A stretch of DNA of 14,317 nt from PCC-10605 sp964409355 (GTDB lineage Bacteria; Cyanobacteriota; Cyanobacteriia; Cyanobacteriales; Cyanobacteriaceae), in the NCBI GenBank assembly GCA_964409355.1, contig CAYPDC010000106.1:1-14317 (forward strand). Direction: 5' to 3'. The notes below the pieces were generated by a model, which ran no database searches, had not been told where the DNA came from, and saw only the letters and a list, made by a program, of their open reading frames with translations. The position numbers and the translations under genes were made by a program. Below, piece after piece: positions 13,619 through 14,317 of the stretch (the first letter of the stretch is position 1; each line of letters starts with the position of its first letter).

Positions 13619-14086
13619 TTATAAATACTTAGCTTGTAATTCCTCATCATACTGATCCGCTAGGGTTGCCACTAAAGTGATAGCGCGAGATATTTCACTA
13701 GCGGAAAGATCATCAACAGTGCGTTGAGTAGAAAGTATAATTTGATTATTGAAAATGCCAAAGTTAGCCTCAAAAGTGCCACTCCAGTTCATTTCTAACA
13801 ACAAACGCATTAACTCCGGTTCATTTTTAGCAGGTAAAGGTAATACAACAGACCACACTGTAAATAAATCCTCCTCCGTTTCCCCTGTGAGTTGCACAAA
13901 AACTTCGACTGTACCATACTGGAATTTCCAGAGATAGCCGTCATCGTTTTTTTGTACCATTGCGCTATCATTTTCTTCCAGACTATAGATGACGGTTTCT
14001 ATTTCATCTTTAGGGTTAATTTTCGGGGGGATGAAGTTATCGAAATCGTTAATGTCTTGGTTGGTTTCTAATTCTTGTGTTGTCAT
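13619..14086 (-). CDS. YbjN-domain protein
   Basis: This 155-residue protein has a YbjN-type domain (about 26-150), a fold related to type III secretion chaperones. Recognisable parts are WKFQYGTVEVFVQL (53-66), the strand FTVWSVVLPLP (75-85), LMRLLLEMNW (92-101) and a final helix EISRAITLVATLADQYDEEL (131-150). The first 25 residues are acidic and probably flexible. There is no signal peptide or membrane helix, so it is likely cytosolic. YbjN proteins are common in cyanobacteria and have no settled role; in enterobacteria YbjN is linked to stress and motility control. The ATG at 14086 lies 10 nt after a weak GAGA. The gene is convergent with trpD and flanked on its far side by copy B of the inverted repeat. 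Confidence 0.85.
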   Translation of the reverse strand: MTTQELETNQDINDFDNFIPPKINPKDEIETVIYSLEENDSAMVQKNDDGYLWKFQYGTVEVFVQLTGETEEDLFTVWSVVLPLPAKNEPELMRLLLEMNWSGTFEANFGIFNNQIILSTQRTVDDLSASEISRAITLVATLADQYDEELQAKYL

Positions 14087-14175
14087 AGTTGTCTCATTTA
14101 TCTTGACTAATTTTTATTTTATAAGAGAACAGAAAAAATTTAGAATTTAGAATGAAGAATTAGTTAATAGTTACG

Positions 14176-14233
14176 GCATTGCTAATTTAAGGTATGAATC
14201 TCGTTTTTAAGTAATAAGTCATCACCCCTTCCC
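14176..14233 (+). repeat. Intergenic repeat family, copy B
   Basis: This copy is the inverted counterpart of 12343-12397. The two copies flank trpD and the YbjN gene, about 1.8 kb apart. It is followed by a C-rich TCTCCCATGCCTCCC stretch of a kind often seen in cyanobacterial intergenic DNA. From 14087 to the window end no gene is supported. Confidence 0.85.
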
Positions 14234-14317
14234 ATGTCTCCCATGCCTCCCTACTCTTTACTTACTGTTATATAAAACTTATCTACAGTTACTCACTATA
14301 GCGTTTACTTTCTGCTT

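Noticed and set aside
13749..13937. 62-residue plus-strand ORF
   Set aside because: Antisense to the YbjN-domain gene, with no supporting signal.

Overview
The window looks like chromosomal DNA from a low-GC cyanobacterium of the Cyanobacterium/Geminocystis type. The evidence is the gene set: the clock kinase SasA with its KaiB-like sensor, Ycf51, PSRP-3/Ycf65, NarM, a DUF1816 protein and a YbjN-domain protein. The AT-rich intergenic DNA and the excess of CGATCG sites, three of them full HIP1 octamers (GCGATCGC), agree with this. No rRNA, tRNA, CRISPR array, prophage or complete insertion sequence is visible.

Layout. 1-910: a type II toxin-antitoxin-like pair, a small antitoxin candidate overlapping a PIN-domain VapC toxin, behind a good sigma70-type promoter. 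951-2616: an alpha/beta hydrolase, then rpe of the Calvin and pentose phosphate cycles, whose stop codon lies inside a MITE-like palindrome (2616-2697). 2807-4294 (minus): an AMP-forming acyl-CoA ligase closest to the malonyl-CoA synthetases MatB/ACSF3. 4659-6076 (minus): a coiled-coil protein of unknown function followed by narM, the nitrate reductase-associated protein. 6321-7066 (plus): a 65-residue small protein, a palindrome/terminator, and PSRP-3 starting at TTG behind a perfect Shine-Dalgarno. 7356-8207: pheA. 8260-9225 (minus): a DUF1816 protein and Ycf51. 9356-10573: sasA, convergent with a TPR protein (10587-12197, minus) whose N-terminal half I cannot assign. 12471-13505: trpD, convergent with a YbjN-domain gene (13619-14086, minus).

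How the genes fit together. This is mostly housekeeping and photosynthetic-lineage biology in short transcription units, many of them single genes: carbon metabolism (rpe), aromatic amino-acid synthesis (pheA, trpD), nitrate assimilation support (narM), ribosome (PSRP-3) and clock output (sasA). I see no large co-directional operon and no convincing new multi-gene system.

The unusual material is in the intergenic DNA. It holds a palindromic element at the rpe stop, a 20-bp tandem duplication that copies the narM stop codon, and an orphan right-end-like remnant of an IS200/IS605 tnpB element between trpD and the YbjN gene. It also holds a roughly 55-bp repeat present in inverted orientation on both sides of the trpD/YbjN pair. 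All assignments were made by eye from recognised motifs, without database searches.
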